44,519 nucleotides of DNA from Hyphomicrobiales bacterium. GTDB taxonomy: Bacteria > Pseudomonadota > Alphaproteobacteria > Rhizobiales > Rhizobiaceae. The stretch is from positions 1 through 44,519 of the forward strand of contig UBTA01000032.1 of NCBI GenBank assembly GCA_900468065.1, read 5' to 3'. Each line of letters opens with the position of its first letter. Positions within the stretch are counted from its first letter, which is position 1. Positions 7,932 to 16,177 of this stretch are shown in pieces. Position numbers and translations under genes: made by a program. The notes under the pieces are model-generated. The model was given only the letters and a program-made list of their open reading frames with translations. It did not search any database and was not told the origin of the DNA.

Positions 7932-8240
7932 TCATCTTGCGCGACGAGCTAAATCTTTCTGCGCCAGGTCGTTACTACCCTGTACCAAGCGAATGTAAGA
8001 CACGAACTCTGCGTCGGCCGCTCGCATGAGCGCAACTGGCACTGCACTGACCGGGCCACGGTTCTGCAGGGCAACTAAACAGGCCTCAAGCGCGCGCACG
8101 TAAGCGCTCGAACGGGCCAAGGGCCATTCGAAAAGAAGAAGCTCAGCCGCAGAAATGACCGAATTAATTGGCCTGTATCGTTTTCCGACACCTGTAAGGA
8201 CCCAAATTGTCGGAAATTGACACGACATGTGCGAACACAT
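7932..8240 (-). CDS. DUF982 family protein
   Basis: 102 residues. The core (SAAELLLFEWPLARSSAYVRALEACLVALQNRGPVSAVPVALMRAADA) has the layout of DUF982, a family of ~80-100-residue proteins found in many copies on rhizobial replicons: an AAE..L...WP motif, a conserved Cys and a final Ala-rich helix. No activity is established for the family. ATG 8240 is preceded by GGAGGAG; a second ATG at 8228 is possible. There is no EcfG site upstream, unlike several neighbouring small genes. Confidence 0.75.
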   Translation of the reverse strand: MCSHMSCQFPTIWVLTGVGKRYRPINSVISAAELLLFEWPLARSSAYVRALEACLVALQNRGPVSAVPVALMRAADAEFVSYIRLVQGSNDLAQKDLARRAR

Positions 8241-8512
8241 GGCATTCTCCTCCTCCTATTGCGCGTGTATATTAGACATCAAGCAAATAACATGCCGATG
8301 CACCTCGCAAACAAGAAACGCCGCTCACCGGTTAAGGCAAGCCAGTCTTTGTTGGTTATATCGTTGCCGTGGAGACGCTGCTGCAGTATGTTCGAACGCC
8401 CGATCCTAGCGCTCATTCATGCCGTCGATCCGATTGCCAACGCCCTCGATTGCACGAACGAGCTGGCTCGTTTGTTCTTGATCCCGGCTTTGGTGGCATA
8501 CGTTTCCGAAAC

Positions 8513-8686
8513 ATGGAGTTTGTGGTCAGCCAGCAGCACGACTCGACCAAGGGTCCAGAGCATTGGGCCGGAAAGTTTCGGAAAACCCACAAGGGCGCCG
8601 CCGACGCCTATCGCCGGCTACGCTGTGACCGCCCGTCTTGCCCCCCAGAAGGTCGAGGGATATTGTGGGTTAACTATTGCCGGTGA
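8513..8686 (+). pseudogene. Remnant of WAGKF-type protein, copy 2
   Basis: The frame MEFVVSQQHDSTKGPEHWAGKFRKTHKGAADAYRRL contains the same core as the remnant at 7445-7672 (TKGxxxWAGKFxKTxKGA). The 63-bp core is conserved at nucleotide level (8544-8606 against 7537-7599), with indels outside. There is no ribosome site. The C-terminal part after RRL looks out of frame. I take the two as eroded paralogues of one gene. Confidence 0.45.
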
Positions 8687-8716
8687 TGGAGCCGCGCGCC
8701 CCTCAAGGCGGCAATC

Positions 8717-8803
8717 ATGAGTGACGACAAGATGGAGCACCCGAACTCCCCAGTGGACGGAGCATCCGCAGATGAATTTTTAGAGGAAATCTTGATCAAT
8801 TGA
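8717..8803 (+). CDS. Possible 28-residue acidic peptide
   Basis: ATG 8717 follows AAGG at suitable spacing. The peptide starts MSDDKMEHPNSP and ends in an acidic helix (ADEFLEEILIN). The ribosome site and composition are reasonable, but with this length chance is a serious alternative. No promoter or partner is evident. Confidence 0.35.
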   Translation: MSDDKMEHPNSPVDGASADEFLEEILIN

Positions 8804-8879
8804 AAATAAGAAAATCCAAGAGCGCTCTGCAATCGCGGATATCGACCGGCTTAGCGCAACGCCACTCGCCTCTGCGACG

Positions 8880-8927
8880 AATCCAGTAGTTCGAGCTCGG
8901 GAGGAGAAGCATCCGAACTACTGGATT
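8880..8927. repeat. Hairpin element, copy 2 of 2
   Basis: AATCCAGTAGTTCG (8880-8893) and CGAACTACTGGATT (8914-8927) are perfectly inverted around a 20-nt loop. Flanks shared with copy 1 (132-177): CTGCGAYG before and TCGCTCAA after. The single difference from copy 1 restores perfect pairing. Confidence 0.7.
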
Positions 8928-9546
8928 TCGCTCAACTCGGCCCGCAGTCAGGCATAGTGCTGTTGAGGGGGGATAAGCTCTACGCCTGACGTTGAGCCGA
9001 GATAGGTAAAGTCGCTCGCGCTTATCAGAAAGCCCGGCTCCTCAATGTGTTCCCCAGTTGGAACGTACGACCGAACCCTGGAACATCGCTATTGCTTTGT
9101 ACTATACCGTACAATCGCGGCGATGTCGCGATTTAAGTTTACGCTCGCTCGGAGATCGTTCCGATTGACCGCTTGAGTGGGAGATCCGTGTCTGGATATT
9201 TATGGGACCATTACAAAAACTCGAGAGCGATGACCCCGAAAACTCATCGCTCCAAGAACTGGTACCGCTACTTGCAGTCAGCCGCCATCTTCATCGCAGA
9301 CTCTGCAGCCGTTTTATTTGGATGCGCGTCGCCGACCTGAATCGATTTTCCCATCAGGCTTTTTTTCGGAAATTGCGCATGCCTTGGCACCCGACTTGTG
9401 CTGAACATATTATTTGGTTGTGGCCAAGGTTGGACCGGAGATCAGCACAACGATCGCACTGGTGGCTCCTTTCGAACCGGCCAAATCACCTCGTTGACGT
9501 CCATTTCACGCATTAGCGAGCTTGCCGGTCCAAATCGCTTCCGCAT
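8928..9546. other. Long gene-free spacer
   Basis: No supported gene. It contains the second TGTAC-N6-GTACA palindrome (9097-9114) and lies between the eroded left part and the 3' end of the catabolic operon. No terminator is obvious immediately after the ATPase gene that ends at 9547. Confidence 0.4.
9097..9114. promoter_or_regulatory. Palindrome TTGTAC-N6-GTACAA, copy 2
   Basis: TTGTAC-TATACC-GTACAA, a perfect 6-bp dyad with the same six-base spacer as 275-290. It lies ~170 bp after a hairpin element, as in copy 1 (~100 bp after), so the two elements may travel together. Confidence 0.45.
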
Positions 9547-10290
9547 CTAATGCTTGAGGATTTGGCTGATAAACAGCTTCGTTCGCTCGTTCTGGGGATT
9601 AGTGAAGAACGCCTGCGGGGTACCCTCCTCTACAATCTGGCCGGCGTTCATGAAGATGACCCGGTCGGCAACCGCGCGAGCAAAACCCATTTCATGGGTG
9701 ACGCAGACCATTGTCATACCATCCCTGGCAAGGCTCGTCATTGTGTCGAGAACCTCGGAGACCATTTCGGGGTCCAGCGCCGAGGTCGGCTCATCGAACA
9801 GCATGACGGCGGGTTCCATGCAGAGGCTACGGGCGATCGCGACGCGCTGTTGCTGGCCACCTGAGAGCTGAGCCGGATACTTGTTGGCCTGCTCGGGGAT
9901 TCGGACGCGCTCCAGGAAACGCAAAGCCGTTTTTTTGGCTTCTGCGGCTGACACGCCCTTGATCCACATTGGACCAACCATGCAGTTCATGAGGACGGTC
10001 ATGTGGGGAAACAGGTTGAAGTGCTGGAACACCATACCGACATATTTGCGGACCTCGGCAACATTGCGCATCTTGTCGTGCAGCGTGATGCCGTTAACGG
10101 TGATCTCGCCCTGCTGGTGCGCCTCAAGCCGGTTAAAGCAGCGAATGAGCGTCGATTTACCCGAGCCAGACGGTCCGCAGACAACGATGCGCTCACCCTT
10201 CCTCACCGTCAGGTTGATGTCCTTCAGCACCTGGAACGCGCCATACCATTTGGCGACATCCTTCGCCTCGATGATCAAGTCCAAGCTCAT
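9547..10290 (-). CDS. Polar amino-acid-type ABC importer, ATPase
   Basis: A 247-residue ATP-binding subunit of the GlnQ/HisP/AapP family; it couples ATP hydrolysis to uptake through the permease encoded just upstream. Walker [10 protein letters not shown] is at 39-47, Q-loop FQH ~88-90, signature LSGGQ 142-146, Walker B VMLFDEP 162-168 and switch His 199. Length is normal for the family. ATG 10290 overlaps the stop of the permease gene by four bases (ATGA), so translation is coupled. It is the last gene of the catabolic operon, which argues that the importer brings in the substrate of the enzymes. The exact solute cannot be told from the ATPase. Confidence 0.93.
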   Translation of the reverse strand: MSLDLIIEAKDVAKWYGAFQVLKDINLTVRKGERIVVCGPSGSGKSTLIRCFNRLEAHQQGEITVNGITLHDKMRNVAEVRKYVGMVFQHFNLFPHMTVLMNCMVGPMWIKGVSAAEAKKTALRFLERVRIPEQANKYPAQLSGGQQQRVAIARSLCMEPAVMLFDEPTSALDPEMVSEVLDTMTSLARDGMTMVCVTHEMGFARAVADRVIFMNAGQIVEEGTPQAFFTNPQNERTKLFISQILKH

Positions 10291-11261
10291 CTGACTTTAC
10301 TCCTGGCGTAGTGACGCTCAATGCGGGACTGAATCAGTTCAAGGCAGATCGACATGATCCAGTAGATCATCGCGGTCGAAATCAGCATTTCCATGTGCTG
10401 GAAGGTCTTCTGGCCGAGCGTGCGAGCCAGGAACATCAGTTCCCAGACGCCGATGACGGAGACCAGTGAACTGTCCTTCAGCATGGAAATGAACTGGTTT
10501 CCCGTCGGTGGAATGATCACCGGTAGCGCCTGCGGCAGGATGATCCGGCGCATGGTGATGCCGAAGCCGAAGCCCATAGAGCGGGACGCCTCCCATTGCC
10601 CGCGGTCGATGCTCTGGATACCGGAGCGGAAGATCTCGGTCATGTAGGCGCCGTAGCAGAGCGACAGAGCCAGAATGCCGGCGGGAACCGCGTCGATGAC
10701 GAAGCCGAGTTGCGGGAGGCCGAGATAGATCAGATAGACCTGCATCAGCAGCGGCAGGCCGCGAAAGAACGACGTGTAGAAGCTGGCGATCGCATAGGCA
10801 AAACCGTTTGTCGAGAGCTTGGCGACAGCACCGAGGATGGCGATGACGGAAGCAATGACGATCGATATCGCCGACACGTAGAGCGTCGTCACCGCACCCT
10901 GCGTGATCAGGAAAGGAAGTTTTTCCCAGATAAACGGCAGGCTGAGGTGGAAGGTTTCGAAGAAACCCAGAAACAGCACCAGCAGTTCAAGCCAGACAAT
11001 GGCGATCTGCACCTTAAGCGGCGCGAAGCCGATCAACACCACGTTCAGGGAAAAGATCACCGCGACCACGAAGGCAACCGCGAAACGTCCATAGAGCCCG
11101 CTTTGCAAGGGATCGCCGATCACCGGACGCATTAGATCGCCCATCGTCGTGCCTGTCAGGTTGAATGCGAGGAAGGCTGCCAGAATGACGGCGAACATCG
11201 TGGCCACGAACCACGGCTTGTGCACGAGAACTTCAGCTTCGACTGTATCCGGATAGAGCAT
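10287..11261 (-). CDS. Polar amino-acid-type ABC importer, permease
   Basis: A 324-residue inner-membrane permease of the HisM/GlnP type. The transport domain (~115-315) holds about five helices and the EAA loop (~221-250, [12 protein letters not shown]...ILPQA) that docks the ATPase. An N-terminal extension of ~110 residues with about three more hydrophobic segments is longer than in minimal GlnP proteins. With a single permease gene the transporter is probably a homodimer. It lies 55 bp after the binding-protein gene, with a stable hairpin in the gap, and overlaps the ATPase gene. Confidence 0.9.
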   Translation of the reverse strand: MLYPDTVEAEVLVHKPWFVATMFAVILAAFLAFNLTGTTMGDLMRPVIGDPLQSGLYGRFAVAFVVAVIFSLNVVLIGFAPLKVQIAIVWLELLVLFLGFFETFHLSLPFIWEKLPFLITQGAVTTLYVSAISIVIASVIAILGAVAKLSTNGFAYAIASFYTSFFRGLPLLMQVYLIYLGLPQLGFVIDAVPAGILALSLCYGAYMTEIFRSGIQSIDRGQWEASRSMGFGFGITMRRIILPQALPVIIPPTGNQFISMLKDSSLVSVIGVWELMFLARTLGQKTFQHMEMLISTAMIYWIMSICLELIQSRIERHYARSKVR

Positions 11262-11282
11262 CTCTTGTCCTTCGGACGGTTT

Positions 11283-11306
11283 GGCGGCCCGTGTTTGCGG
11301 ACCGCC
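11283..11306 (-). terminator. Intercistronic hairpin between binding protein and permease
   Basis: Minus strand: GGCGG-T-CCG, a 6-nt loop, CGG-G-CCGCC, with no T-tract. Such hairpins commonly protect the 3' end of the binding-protein mRNA or partly stop transcription, so that more binding protein than permease is made. Confidence 0.5.
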
Positions 11307-11316
11307 GGAGAGGGTG

Positions 11317-12150
11317 TTATTTCACGACGGTGTAGTCGACGCCGTACCACTTGACCGACAGCTTGCTGAGCGTGCCGTCGCTCTGCATCGCCTTCATCGC
11401 CTCGGAGATCTTGGCGTCGAATTCCGGGTCGCCATGCTCGGTCGCGACAGCCAGTGGCTCGTAAAACACGGGGTCGCCGAGCTGCTTGATCGGGTACCCG
11501 GCCTTTTCCGCTTCGATGATGCTCGGCAGCGAGGAGACCACCGCATCAAGCCGGGTGCCGTCACCCAGGCGAAGATCGTCGAATGCCGTCGTCGAATTGC
11601 TGTAGGACTTCACGTCCTTGGGCTTGAATTCGTACGTGAAGGCCGGCGCGCCGGCGGCGTCCAGCGTCAGGTCCTGCTTGGCATAGGCCTCAAAGGTGGA
11701 GGTTGCCGTCGTGCCCACAGCCTTGTCGTTGAGATCGGCGAGAACCGTCGCCTTGCTGTCCTTGTGAACCGCGACGGCGGCTGGGGTGTAATAGTAGACG
11801 CTGGGGAAATCGAAGATTTTGGCCCGCGCCTTGGTCGGGGTCATCGAGCCGACATGCATGTCCCAGCGGCCCGACCAGTTGCCGGCGGTGATGATGTCCC
11901 AGCCGGGGGTGACGAATTCGACGCCGACGCCGAGGCGCTTGCCGATATCCTTGGCGACATCGACGTCGAAGCCGTCGAGTTCGTTCTTGTCGTTCATGAA
12001 GGATTGCGGCGCCCAGTTGGCATCCGTGGCAACCTTGAGCGTCTTGGCCGCCAGCACGCGGTCCAGCACCGCCCCGGCATTGGCCGGAAGTGCCGACAAT
12101 GTAAAGGCGAGTGAAGCTGCAAGCGCCGTCAGTCTGGTGAGATGTCTCAT
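11317..12150 (-). CDS. Periplasmic substrate-binding protein of the ABC importer
   Basis: A 277-residue family-3 (polar amino acid) solute-binding protein. Residues 1-25 form a Sec signal peptide cleaved after PANA. The mature start (LKVATDANWAPQSFMNDKNELDGFDVDVAKDIGKRLG) is the canonical lobe-1 motif, followed by the WD/VGSMT segment and a C-terminal SDGTLSKLSVKWYG end. Binding pocket residues do not identify the ligand. It lies first in the transporter part of the operon, 149 bp after the CMD-like gene, with a hairpin in that gap. Confidence 0.92.
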   Translation of the reverse strand: MRHLTRLTALAASLAFTLSALPANAGAVLDRVLAAKTLKVATDANWAPQSFMNDKNELDGFDVDVAKDIGKRLGVGVEFVTPGWDIITAGNWSGRWDMHVGSMTPTKARAKIFDFPSVYYYTPAAVAVHKDSKATVLADLNDKAVGTTATSTFEAYAKQDLTLDAAGAPAFTYEFKPKDVKSYSNSTTAFDDLRLGDGTRLDAVVSSLPSIIEAEKAGYPIKQLGDPVFYEPLAVATEHGDPEFDAKISEAMKAMQSDGTLSKLSVKWYGVDYTVVK

Positions 12151-12227
12151 GTTGTCTGTTCCCTTTGTTGTTGATGGGTTCTACGGCTCAGCCCTCCCGG
12201 TCTCGCCGCCATGGTCGTCATTTGGTC

Positions 12228-12257
12228 ATCACCGGATGTGCCCGGTCTTCCGGTGAT
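12228..12257. repeat. Inverted repeat between CMD-like gene and transporter genes
   Basis: ATCACCGGA (12228-12236) and TCCGGTGAT (12249-12257) form a perfect 9-bp dyad with a 12-nt loop in the 149-bp gap. It could be an mRNA-stability hairpin dividing enzyme and transporter parts of the operon, or an operator for an internal promoter. Confidence 0.55.
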
Positions 12258-12299
12258 CCGGAGCATGTTTGTGCTGCCGCGTGCTTGAAACGGCGGAAA

Positions 12300-12689
12300 T
12301 CAAAGCTCCCCCTTCTCGCGCATTTCGGCGCGGACGTTGCCTGCCACGCGGAAAGCCTCGACGCCCGCGGGAATGCCGCAATAGACGGCGATCTGGACGA
12401 GTGCGGCGCGCAGTTCGTCGTCGCTCACGCCATTGCGGATCGCGCCACGGACATGGATGCCGAACTCGTGCATGCGATTAAGGGCGGCGAGCATTCCAAG
12501 GTTGAGAAGGCTGCGCTGCTTGCAGTCGAGGCTGTCGTCGGTCCAGGCCGCACCCCAGCAATATTCATTGAGCACATCCTGGAACGGCCGGGATAAGTCA
12601 TCGGCACTGGCGAGAGCCCGATCGACATAATCATTCCCGAGCACCTTGCGCCGCACGGCTTCGCCGGCCTGCCGCAGCGCCTCATCCAT
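12300..12689 (-). CDS. Carboxymuconolactone decarboxylase-like protein
   Basis: 129 residues of the CMD family, close in layout to PcaC (4-carboxymuconolactone decarboxylase). Conserved features are the ...EYCWGAAW.....L..K.RSLLNLGMLAALNR segment, EFGIHVRGAIRNGVS and the C-terminal helix QIAVYCGIPAGVEAF. No CxxC redox pair of the AhpD type is present, so a decarboxylase or isomerase role is more likely than a peroxidase role. The start overlaps the end of the hydrolase gene by 8 bp. A beta-ketoadipate role is not supported: no pca genes are adjacent. Confidence 0.88.
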   Translation of the reverse strand: MDEALRQAGEAVRRKVLGNDYVDRALASADDLSRPFQDVLNEYCWGAAWTDDSLDCKQRSLLNLGMLAALNRMHEFGIHVRGAIRNGVSDDELRAALVQIAVYCGIPAGVEAFRVAGNVRAEMREKGEL

Positions 12690-13494
12690 GGCTCACCTCT
12701 TCCGTCCCAAGAAAATCTGCCATCAGCCGGGCGACGGTCACGGGCGCCTCGATGAGAATGGAATGACGCAGCCCCGGCAGGATCGCCAAGGACGAGCCGG
12801 GAATGCGATCATGCATGTAGGTTGCCATGCGTGGGTTGGAGCCGGCATCCTCCTCGCCGGTCGCAATCAGCGTCGGACAGCGGATCTGGTCGAGAAACCC
12901 GCCAAAATCCGTTTCCGCCAGAACACGATAGGCAGAGGCATAACTATCCGGATCGTTCTCAGCATCCCGCACCCGAAGTCTCTCGATGATCTCCGGATTG
13001 CGCGCCTGAAACCCTTCCGTCAGCCAGCGTGACAGTGAGGCATCGTGATGGGAGCCTGGATTTCCGATCCTGAGGTTTGCAAGCCGGGTCAAGACCCGTT
13101 CGCGCTCCTCCGGTGTGCGGCCAGCGACCGTGGACAGAAGCACCAGTTTTCTCAATCGCGCCTGATGGGTGAGCGCCAGCCGCTGTGCGATCAGCCCGCC
13201 GAGCGAGAATCCCGCCAGATGGAAGGTCTGGAACCCCGAATGCGCCGCGAGCGCAAGCGTCTCGTCGACGAAATCGTCGATCTCGTAGCGTCCCTTGATC
13301 CGTGTCGAGCGCCCATGGCCGCGCAGGTCGAAGGTCAGGATGGTGAAGCGATCCCTGAGTTCAGCCACCACGCCGTCCCAGGCCTCGAGAGAGGACCCGA
13401 CGCCGTGGATGCAGACCAGCGGCTCCGGCCCGTTTCCGTCGATACGGTAGTTGAGCGTCACGTCACCGACGGTATGTTGCCGAAGCTCCGTCAT
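12682..13494 (-). CDS. Alpha/beta hydrolase (RutD / enol-lactonase-like)
   Basis: A 270-residue alpha/beta-fold hydrolase. The oxyanion HG motif is at 30-31 (HGVGSS), the nucleophile elbow GFSLGG has Ser 97, the acid is probably Asp 216 (GEEDAG) and the base His 244 (GLRHS). The sequence style is that of PcaD enol-lactonases and RutD aminoacrylate hydrolases. ATG 13494 lies one base after the stop of the monooxygenase gene, so they are coupled. It probably hydrolyses the ester, lactone or amide/enamine made by the monooxygenase; this follows from context only. Confidence 0.88.
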   Translation of the reverse strand: MTELRQHTVGDVTLNYRIDGNGPEPLVCIHGVGSSLEAWDGVVAELRDRFTILTFDLRGHGRSTRIKGRYEIDDFVDETLALAAHSGFQTFHLAGFSLGGLIAQRLALTHQARLRKLVLLSTVAGRTPEERERVLTRLANLRIGNPGSHHDASLSRWLTEGFQARNPEIIERLRVRDAENDPDSYASAYRVLAETDFGGFLDQIRCPTLIATGEEDAGSNPRMATYMHDRIPGSSLAILPGLRHSILIEAPVTVARLMADFLGTEEVSHG

Positions 13495-13495
13495 C

Positions 13496-14575
13496 TCAGC
13501 GCCCCGAAGCCACGGCGCGTTGACGGTCCTGTTCACGGGCGGCGAAGAAGGGCATGACTTCATCGACGAACAGCCGCAGCGTCTTCTTCTGCAGTTCGAA
13601 TGGCAGGTTGAAGGTGAGGCCGAGGCAATACTGATCGACACCGGCCGCCTCATAGGAGAGCAGTTTTTCGATCACTTCATCCGGCGTGCCGAACATCAGG
13701 TTCTTGCGGATATTGTCCGGATTGTAGTTGTCCTTGCCCTTGACGCTCTCGAACGGAACCGCTTCCGGAAAACCGTTTCGGACCGCGCCGATATTCTGCA
13801 TGAGGTTCTCGAAGGTCCGGCCATAGTCCATGCTGTGCTGGACGGCGAGTTGCCAGTCTTCCGGCCTGTCGTAGACGCAGGTCCGGCGCTGCATCATGAA
13901 GCGAGGCCGCGGGACCTCCGGATGATCGGCGACGGCCTTTTCAAACTTGTCGGCGAGAACCTGAACTTCTGCTGCGGGTGCCGACAGCGGTGTCGACAGG
14001 ATATTGGCGCCGACGCTTATGGCCCAATCGAATGTGCCGGGATCGCGCGCCGCGACCCAGATCGGCGGATGTGGCTGCTGCAGCGGCTTCGGGACGGCGG
14101 TGGCGAGCGGAAATTTCCAGTAGTGGCCGTCATGGGCATAGTCGCCTTGCCACAGTTGCCTTACGGCTGGCACCAGTTCCTTGAGATAGGCTACGCCTTC
14201 CTGCTGCGGCATGCCGCCGGCCATACGATCGAATTCATATTGATAGGAGCCGCGGGCAATGCCGAATTCCAGCCGGCCATCCGTCAGGTGGTCGCAAAGT
14301 GCTGCCTCGCCGGCAAGCCGGATCGGACTCCAATAGGGTGCAACAAGCGTCGAGGTGCCGAGCCGGATCCGCTCGGTGTACTGTCCCAGCCAGGTCAGTG
14401 TCTGGAACGGATTGGGCGAAATCGTGCATTCGATCGTGTGGTGCTCGGCGGTCCACAGCGTTTCAAAACCGCCCTCGTCGGCCATCCGGGCGAGCTCGAG
14501 GAGATTGCTCTTGACCCTGGACATTGGCGCGTCTGGCGAAAAACGTTCCATGGTGAGTGAGACTGCGAATTTCAT
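13496..14575 (-). CDS. Luciferase-like (LLM) flavin-dependent monooxygenase
   Basis: A 359-residue member of the bacterial luciferase superfamily (F420/FMN TIM barrel): MKFAVSLTMERF start, an EHH motif (TAEHHTIECTISPNP), RIRLGTSTLVAPYWSPIRLAGEAALCDHLTDGRLEFGIARG, and a C-terminal ...GTPDEVIEKLLSYEAAGVDQYCLG. Members use reduced FMN supplied by a separate reductase, here encoded two genes upstream. With the hydrolase and aldehyde dehydrogenase this suggests oxygenation and cleavage of a ring, amide or C-N bond. It is not RutA by length or motif, so the substrate is open. Confidence 0.9.
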   Translation of the reverse strand: MKFAVSLTMERFSPDAPMSRVKSNLLELARMADEGGFETLWTAEHHTIECTISPNPFQTLTWLGQYTERIRLGTSTLVAPYWSPIRLAGEAALCDHLTDGRLEFGIARGSYQYEFDRMAGGMPQQEGVAYLKELVPAVRQLWQGDYAHDGHYWKFPLATAVPKPLQQPHPPIWVAARDPGTFDWAISVGANILSTPLSAPAAEVQVLADKFEKAVADHPEVPRPRFMMQRRTCVYDRPEDWQLAVQHSMDYGRTFENLMQNIGAVRNGFPEAVPFESVKGKDNYNPDNIRKNLMFGTPDEVIEKLLSYEAAGVDQYCLGLTFNLPFELQKKTLRLFVDEVMPFFAAREQDRQRAVASGR

Positions 14576-14617
14576 GAGAATTTTCCTCCCTCGCGGGCCA
14601 GGGTTTCTTGTGTCCGG

Positions 14618-16129
14618 TCACTTCAGGCGAATGACAAAGGGGTCCTGCATGGCGCCGGAATAATCGATGATGACGTTCTTCAGCCGCGAGAACTCGTGCA
14701 TCACCTCGAAGCCGCCGCGCCGGCCGTAGCCGCTTTCCTTGAAACCGCCATTTGCGGACATGAAAGATGACGAGCGATAGGTGTTGATCCACACGGTCCC
14801 CGCCTCGATCTGGTTGGCGAAGCGCATGGCGCGGTCGATGTCCTTGGTCCAGATGCCGGAGGCAAGGCCATAGCGGGTGTCGTTGGCCAGCTCGATCATT
14901 TGCTCTTCCGAGGAGAAGGGCATGACGCCGACAACCGGACCGAACAGCTCATCGCGCATGAAAGTCATGTCGTTCTGCGCATCGGTCATGACGGTCGGCT
15001 CGAAATACCAGCCACGTCCAAGCTCGCCCGATTGCGGCCGCTTGCCGCCGACCGCGACCCTTGCCCCTTCCTTTACCCCAGAGGCGACATAGCCCTCGAC
15101 CTTGTAAAGTTGGTCGGCCAGGGCGAGTGGGCCGATATCGGTCTCGTCGACAGTCGGATGGCCGACCCTGATGCGCTGCGTGCGGGCAACGAGCGCCTCA
15201 ACGAAACGGTTGTAGATGCTTGCCTCGACAAAGCAGCGCGAGCCGGCGACGCAGGTTTGGCCGGCTGCGGCAAACACACCGGAGACGACGCCGTTGACGG
15301 CATGGTCGATATCGACATCGGCAAAGACGACATGCGGGGATTTGCCACCCAGCTCCATCGAGCAGGGAATGAGGTTTTCCGCTGCGTTCCCGGCGATCCG
15401 GCGGCCAGTCGCGGTGCTCCCAGTGAAGACGTATTTGGCGATACCCGGGTGCCGCGTCAGCGCTTCTCCCGCGCTTTTGCCGGTGCCGGTGACCACGTTG
15501 ACAACACCGGCGGGAAAACCTGCCTCGGCAACCAGTTCTGCAAGCGCCAGCGTCGAGGCGGACGCGTGTTCGGACGGCTTGATGACCACGGTATTGCCGA
15601 TGGCAAGGCACGGCGCCAAGGTGCCGGTCAGAAGCATCAGCGGCGAATTCCACGGCGTGATCATGCCGACGACGCCGATCGGTTCGCGCAGGTTGAAGTT
15701 GAGCATGTCGAGCTTGTTGACCGGGATCGTCTCGCCCTGCAGCTTGTCGGCCATCCCGGCAAAATAGTGGTAAGCATCCGGCATGGAGCGCATCTGCGCC
15801 CGTGTTTCTTTGAGAAGCTTGCCGTTGTCACGCGTCTCGATATCCGCCAGTTCGTCGGCATGTGCGAGCACAAGATCGGCGAGCCTGCGCACCAGACCTC
15901 CGCGTTCGGTTTGCGTCATTCGTCGCCAGGCGGGGTTGCGGAAGGCTGCGTGCGCCGACGAAACGGCGGCCTCGACATCATCCGCATCGGCTTCGGCGAG
16001 TCCGTACCAGCGCTCGCCGGTGGTCGGGTCGAAGCTGTCTATATAGCGGCCATTCTTCGGCGCCACGATTTGGCCGCCGATGAACAGGCCCTGGCGCGAG
16101 CCTTCGATGGTTCTGACTGTCGTCTTCAT
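14618..16129 (-). CDS. NAD(P)-dependent aldehyde dehydrogenase
   Basis: 503 residues of the ALDH superfamily, betaine/semialdehyde type. The cofactor motif ITPWNSP is at ~157-163, the second motif FTGSTATGR, the general base Glu 259 in MELGGKSP, the nucleophile Cys 293 in GQTCVAGSR and the structural EEQM/FGPV region; all key residues are present. It would oxidise an aldehyde such as a semialdehyde to the acid. ATG 16129 is chosen because AGGAC precedes it; ATG 16156 is the alternative. It is separated from the monooxygenase gene by 42 bp. Confidence 0.93.
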   Translation of the reverse strand: MKTTVRTIEGSRQGLFIGGQIVAPKNGRYIDSFDPTTGERWYGLAEADADDVEAAVSSAHAAFRNPAWRRMTQTERGGLVRRLADLVLAHADELADIETRDNGKLLKETRAQMRSMPDAYHYFAGMADKLQGETIPVNKLDMLNFNLREPIGVVGMITPWNSPLMLLTGTLAPCLAIGNTVVIKPSEHASASTLALAELVAEAGFPAGVVNVVTGTGKSAGEALTRHPGIAKYVFTGSTATGRRIAGNAAENLIPCSMELGGKSPHVVFADVDIDHAVNGVVSGVFAAAGQTCVAGSRCFVEASIYNRFVEALVARTQRIRVGHPTVDETDIGPLALADQLYKVEGYVASGVKEGARVAVGGKRPQSGELGRGWYFEPTVMTDAQNDMTFMRDELFGPVVGVMPFSSEEQMIELANDTRYGLASGIWTKDIDRAMRFANQIEAGTVWINTYRSSSFMSANGGFKESGYGRRGGFEVMHEFSRLKNVIIDYSGAMQDPFVIRLK

Positions 16130-16177
16130 ATCAGCTGTCCTGCTTTTCAAATTCATTCTCGGCGAATTGGCGGCGAT

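Noticed and set aside
9202..9516. A 104-codon plus-strand frame before the ABC transporter
   Set aside because: No ribosome site, no recognisable domain, composition unlike its neighbours.
12300..12689. A protocatechuate (pca) role for the CMD-like gene
   Set aside because: No pcaGH, pcaB, pcaIJ or PcaQ-type regulator nearby; the operon context is flavin monooxygenase chemistry.
13496..14575. Calling the LLM monooxygenase RutA and the cluster a uracil pathway
   Set aside because: RutB (amidase) and RutC/RutG-like genes are absent, the aldehyde dehydrogenase, CMD and AA_synth proteins do not belong to Rut, and the sequence lacks a close RutA resemblance.
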